From Chroococcus sp. FPU101 (GTDB taxonomy: Bacteria > Cyanobacteriota > Cyanobacteriia > Cyanobacteriales > Microcystaceae), in NCBI RefSeq assembly GCF_017312365.1, contig NZ_BLJI01000030.1, forward strand, positions 1-56,575: DNA of 56,575 nt. The letters run 5' to 3'. Below the pieces are notes generated by a model. The model did no database searches. It was not told where the DNA came from and was given only the letters and a program-made list of their open reading frames with translations. Of the stretch, positions 54,344-56,575 are shown in pieces. How positions within the stretch are numbered: position 1 is the first letter of the stretch; each line of letters begins with the position of its first letter. Made by a program: the position numbers and the translations under genes.

Positions 54344-54443
54344 ATTGATAATAATTAATAAGATTTTGTTAGTAAGCTAATTTTTAGTATAATCTAAATT
54401 TAATCCTTTTAAACTATAACTTTTTAAAAGATTTTATAAGCTT

Positions 54444-56081
54444 ATGACTTCATTAAAAAATGCTCAGATTGAAAAACTACAATTGACCACTAAATTAGCT
54501 TATGGAACGGGTGATCTTGGCCCAGCGATTACGGCGAATATTTTAGTATTTTATTTGCTATTTTTCCTGACTGATGTTGCAGGTTTACCCGCAGGATTAG
54601 CGGGCTTAGTTTTAATGATTGGTAAAATAGCTGATGCAATAAATGATCCGTTTATTGGCGTATTAAGTGATCGTACACAATCAAAATGGGGTCGTCGTCT
54701 TCCTTGGATGTTATTAGGGGCTATTCCCTTTGGTTTAATTTATTATTTACAGTGGATAATTCCTCATTTTAGTGATGATAGAAACCTAAATAACTGGGGT
54801 TTATTTTTTTATTACGTCCTCATTGGAATTGTCTTTAATTTTGCTTATACAATGATTAATCTACCCTATCAAGCTTTAACACCCGAATTAACTTTAGATT
54901 ATCAAGAAAGAACCAGTTTAAATAGTTTTCGTTTTGCTTTTTCGATTGGCGGAAGTATTTTATCATTAATTTTATATATTTTTGTTTCTAATACTTATCT
55001 CAATCAGCCTCTAAAACAATTTTTAATATTAGGTGTATTCTGTTCGATTCTTTCTATTATTGCTACGATAGGTTGTAGTCTAAATCTACAAGAAAGAGGC
55101 GCAAAACCTTTACTTGGAATTAGAACTAAAAAACGAGTTGGCTATATTTCTTTAATCTTCGCAGTTTTGCTTTATGCTTATGGAGTTTTTAAAATTCCTT
55201 TAACTGGAAAGTTTGATGCTTACTCAATGTTTTATCTTCTATTAGGTGCATTGATGGGATTATTTGCATATACCTTTCTGCAAGGAAAAATCGAAACGCA
55301 TTTATGTGATGCTCAAGCAATAGAAGAAAGACAGCAAGCTATTGATACGCCTGCTATTCCTTTTCGAGAACAATTAAAAATCGTTTTTGCTAATAAACCT
55401 TTTTTATATGTAATTGGGATTTATCTTTTTTCTTGGTTAGCAGTTCAATTAACAGCGTCAATTCTGGTTTATTTTGTCGTTAGTTGGATGAGATTACCAG
55501 AAAATCAATCGGGAACTGTCGCTTTAGCAGTTCAAGGTACAGCACTAATTATGTTATTCTTTTGGCAATGGGTAAGCCAAAAATTAGATAAAAAAATTGT
55601 CTATTTTTTAGGTTCAATCATTTGGCTAATTGCTCAAATTGGACTTTTTACATTACAGCCAGGACAAGTCACATTAATGTATATTTTAGCGATTACTGCT
55701 GGAATTGGGGTCGCTGTTGCTTATCTCATTCCTTGGTCAATGATTCCAGATGTTATAGAATTAGATGAATTACAAACAGGGCAACGTCGAGAAGGAATTT
55801 TTTATGCCTTCATGGTCTTATTACAAAAGTTTGGTTTAGCCTTGGGTTTATTTATTGTTGGAATAGCCTTAGAAGCAGCAGGATTTATTGCCAGAATTCC
55901 CGATAAACCCATTCCTGTACAACCTGAAAGTGCTTTATTTGCTATAAGAATGGCAGTAGCCCCATTACCAGCAGTATTTCTAATCTGTGGTATGATTTTA
56001 GCTTATTTTTATCCAATTACTCGTGAAGTTCATGCAGACATTTTAAATCAATTGCAAGAAAGAAGACAGCAAAAAGAGTAA
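54444..56081 (+). CDS. GPH-type sodium/sugar symporter (MFS)
   Basis: A 545-residue membrane protein with about 12 membrane segments. TTKLAYGTGDLGPAI near the start and KIADAINDPFIGVLSDRTQSKWGRRLPWM between segments 2 and 3 are characteristic of the glycoside-pentoside-hexuronide:cation symporter family. A cytoplasmic loop (about 280-310) joins the halves. Substrate unknown; a disaccharide or other glycoside is the usual cargo. Followed by a fasciclin gene after 65 bases. Confidence 0.9.
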   Translation: MTSLKNAQIEKLQLTTKLAYGTGDLGPAITANILVFYLLFFLTDVAGLPAGLAGLVLMIGKIADAINDPFIGVLSDRTQSKWGRRLPWMLLGAIPFGLIYYLQWIIPHFSDDRNLNNWGLFFYYVLIGIVFNFAYTMINLPYQALTPELTLDYQERTSLNSFRFAFSIGGSILSLILYIFVSNTYLNQPLKQFLILGVFCSILSIIATIGCSLNLQERGAKPLLGIRTKKRVGYISLIFAVLLYAYGVFKIPLTGKFDAYSMFYLLLGALMGLFAYTFLQGKIETHLCDAQAIEERQQAIDTPAIPFREQLKIVFANKPFLYVIGIYLFSWLAVQLTASILVYFVVSWMRLPENQSGTVALAVQGTALIMLFFWQWVSQKLDKKIVYFLGSIIWLIAQIGLFTLQPGQVTLMYILAITAGIGVAVAYLIPWSMIPDVIELDELQTGQRREGIFYAFMVLLQKFGLALGLFIVGIALEAAGFIARIPDKPIPVQPESALFAIRMAVAPLPAVFLICGMILAYFYPITREVHADILNQLQERRQQKE

Positions 56082-56146
56082 TTGTCAAAAGTGACAGATC
56101 ATTGTAAGATTATTTCGGTTAAATTAAATAATATCAATCGAATTGT

Positions 56147-56548
56147 ATGCCAGATATTGTAGATGTTGCCGTCGGTTCAGATAGTTTTAAAACTCTCGTT
56201 GCTGCTGTTGTCGCTGCTAATTTAGTCGATACCTTAAAAAGTCCTGGCCCTTTTACCGTTTTTGCCCCCACTGACGACGCATTCGCAAAACTTCCCCCAG
56301 GAACAATTCATACTTTATTACAGAATATTCCTCAGTTAACCCGTATCTTAACTTTTCATGTTGCTTCGGGGAAATACATGAAAGCAGATTTAGAAAAAAT
56401 GGGAGTTGTCACATCAATAGAAGGTTCACCTATTCCAATTGATTGTTCAGATGGTTTTGAAGTTAAAAATGCGACTGTTTTACAAGGTGATATTGAAGTT
56501 GATAACGGAGTAATTCATGTCATTGATACAGTTATTTTGATGGGATAG
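56147..56548 (+). CDS. Fasciclin (FAS1) domain protein
   Basis: A 133-residue single FAS1 domain: [33 protein letters not shown] (motif H1), [11 protein letters not shown] (H2) and [13 protein letters not shown] (end). No signal peptide is visible in the predicted start. Such small FAS1 proteins are common in cyanobacteria and are tied to adhesion or stress tolerance. It ends 27 bases before the window edge. Confidence 0.93.
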   Translation: MPDIVDVAVGSDSFKTLVAAVVAANLVDTLKSPGPFTVFAPTDDAFAKLPPGTIHTLLQNIPQLTRILTFHVASGKYMKADLEKMGVVTSIEGSPIPIDCSDGFEVKNATVLQGDIEVDNGVIHVIDTVILMG

Positions 56549-56575
56549 GCATTGTGCGATTCGTTTAGTCGAAAT

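Noticed and set aside
1-56575. CRISPR array, rRNA or tRNA genes
   Set aside because: No regularly spaced direct repeats and no GGTTCGAnTCC-type tRNA motifs were seen in the gaps; a small or unusual RNA could have been missed.

Overview
The window comes from the chromosome of a low-GC cyanobacterium, most likely unicellular or colonial. Evidence: GCGATCGC (HIP1) octamers throughout, a CRR7-type NDH-1 assembly protein, DUF2854 and DUF1517 proteins, a cyanobacterial RNase II, sucrose-phosphate phosphatase plus neutral invertase, and XisH/XisI proteins. I cannot name the genus from this alone. No rRNA, tRNA or CRISPR array was seen.

Layout. 1-2094: tail of a transporter with a stress-type C-terminal domain, a small membrane protein, and a ferrochelatase-like protein with a histidine tail. 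2.1-7.2 kb: accessory and partly decayed region with a secreted protein, a dead pair of small genes, an orphan gene, and two xisH-xisI pairs tail to tail (one dead, one intact). 7.3-11.5 kb: a Rieske oxygenase, then a translationally coupled pair, a RecQ-type helicase fused to a ComF-like phosphoribosyltransferase plus a DprA-like protein. This pair is the best candidate for an under-described DNA-processing or defence system. 11.6-13.6 kb: two small genes and a tnpB element that carries its own divergent ribbon-helix-helix gene instead of tnpA. 13.7-20.9 kb: a zinc locus (znuA, znuC, znuB, an odd alpha/beta hydrolase, a CobW GTPase, a WD40 protein) with two Zur-like palindromes and a toxin-antitoxin pair inside it.

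20.9-31.1 kb: a surface-glycan island read outward from a central gap. On the left are a GT2 and two tandem-duplicated GT-C membrane enzymes; on the right a methyltransferase, a GT-C enzyme, a GT2 and two GT4 enzymes. 31.2-33.3 kb: a broken PIN gene, a YdcF-like protein, a frameshifted molybdopterin oxidoreductase and rpmF (L32). 33.4-37.6 kb: sucrose-phosphate phosphatase divergent from invertase, the latter followed at once by a K+-channel/RCK protein; together they suggest osmotic adjustment.

37.6-56.6 kb: mostly core genes, including RNase II, a DUF1517 protein, a cupin-like protein, an AAA ATPase with a damaged Walker A, a P-type ATPase, dxs, a cytosolic-looking alpha-amylase with CBM20, selO, CRR7, DUF2854, a phosphoribosyltransferase, a GPH-type sugar symporter and a fasciclin protein. 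Terminator-like hairpins lie just upstream of the amylase and cupin-like genes and may act as attenuators. Several reading frames carry single lesions (3.6-4.1, 5.6-6.4, 31.2-31.5 and 32.4-33.0 kb); these look like real decay but should be checked against reads.
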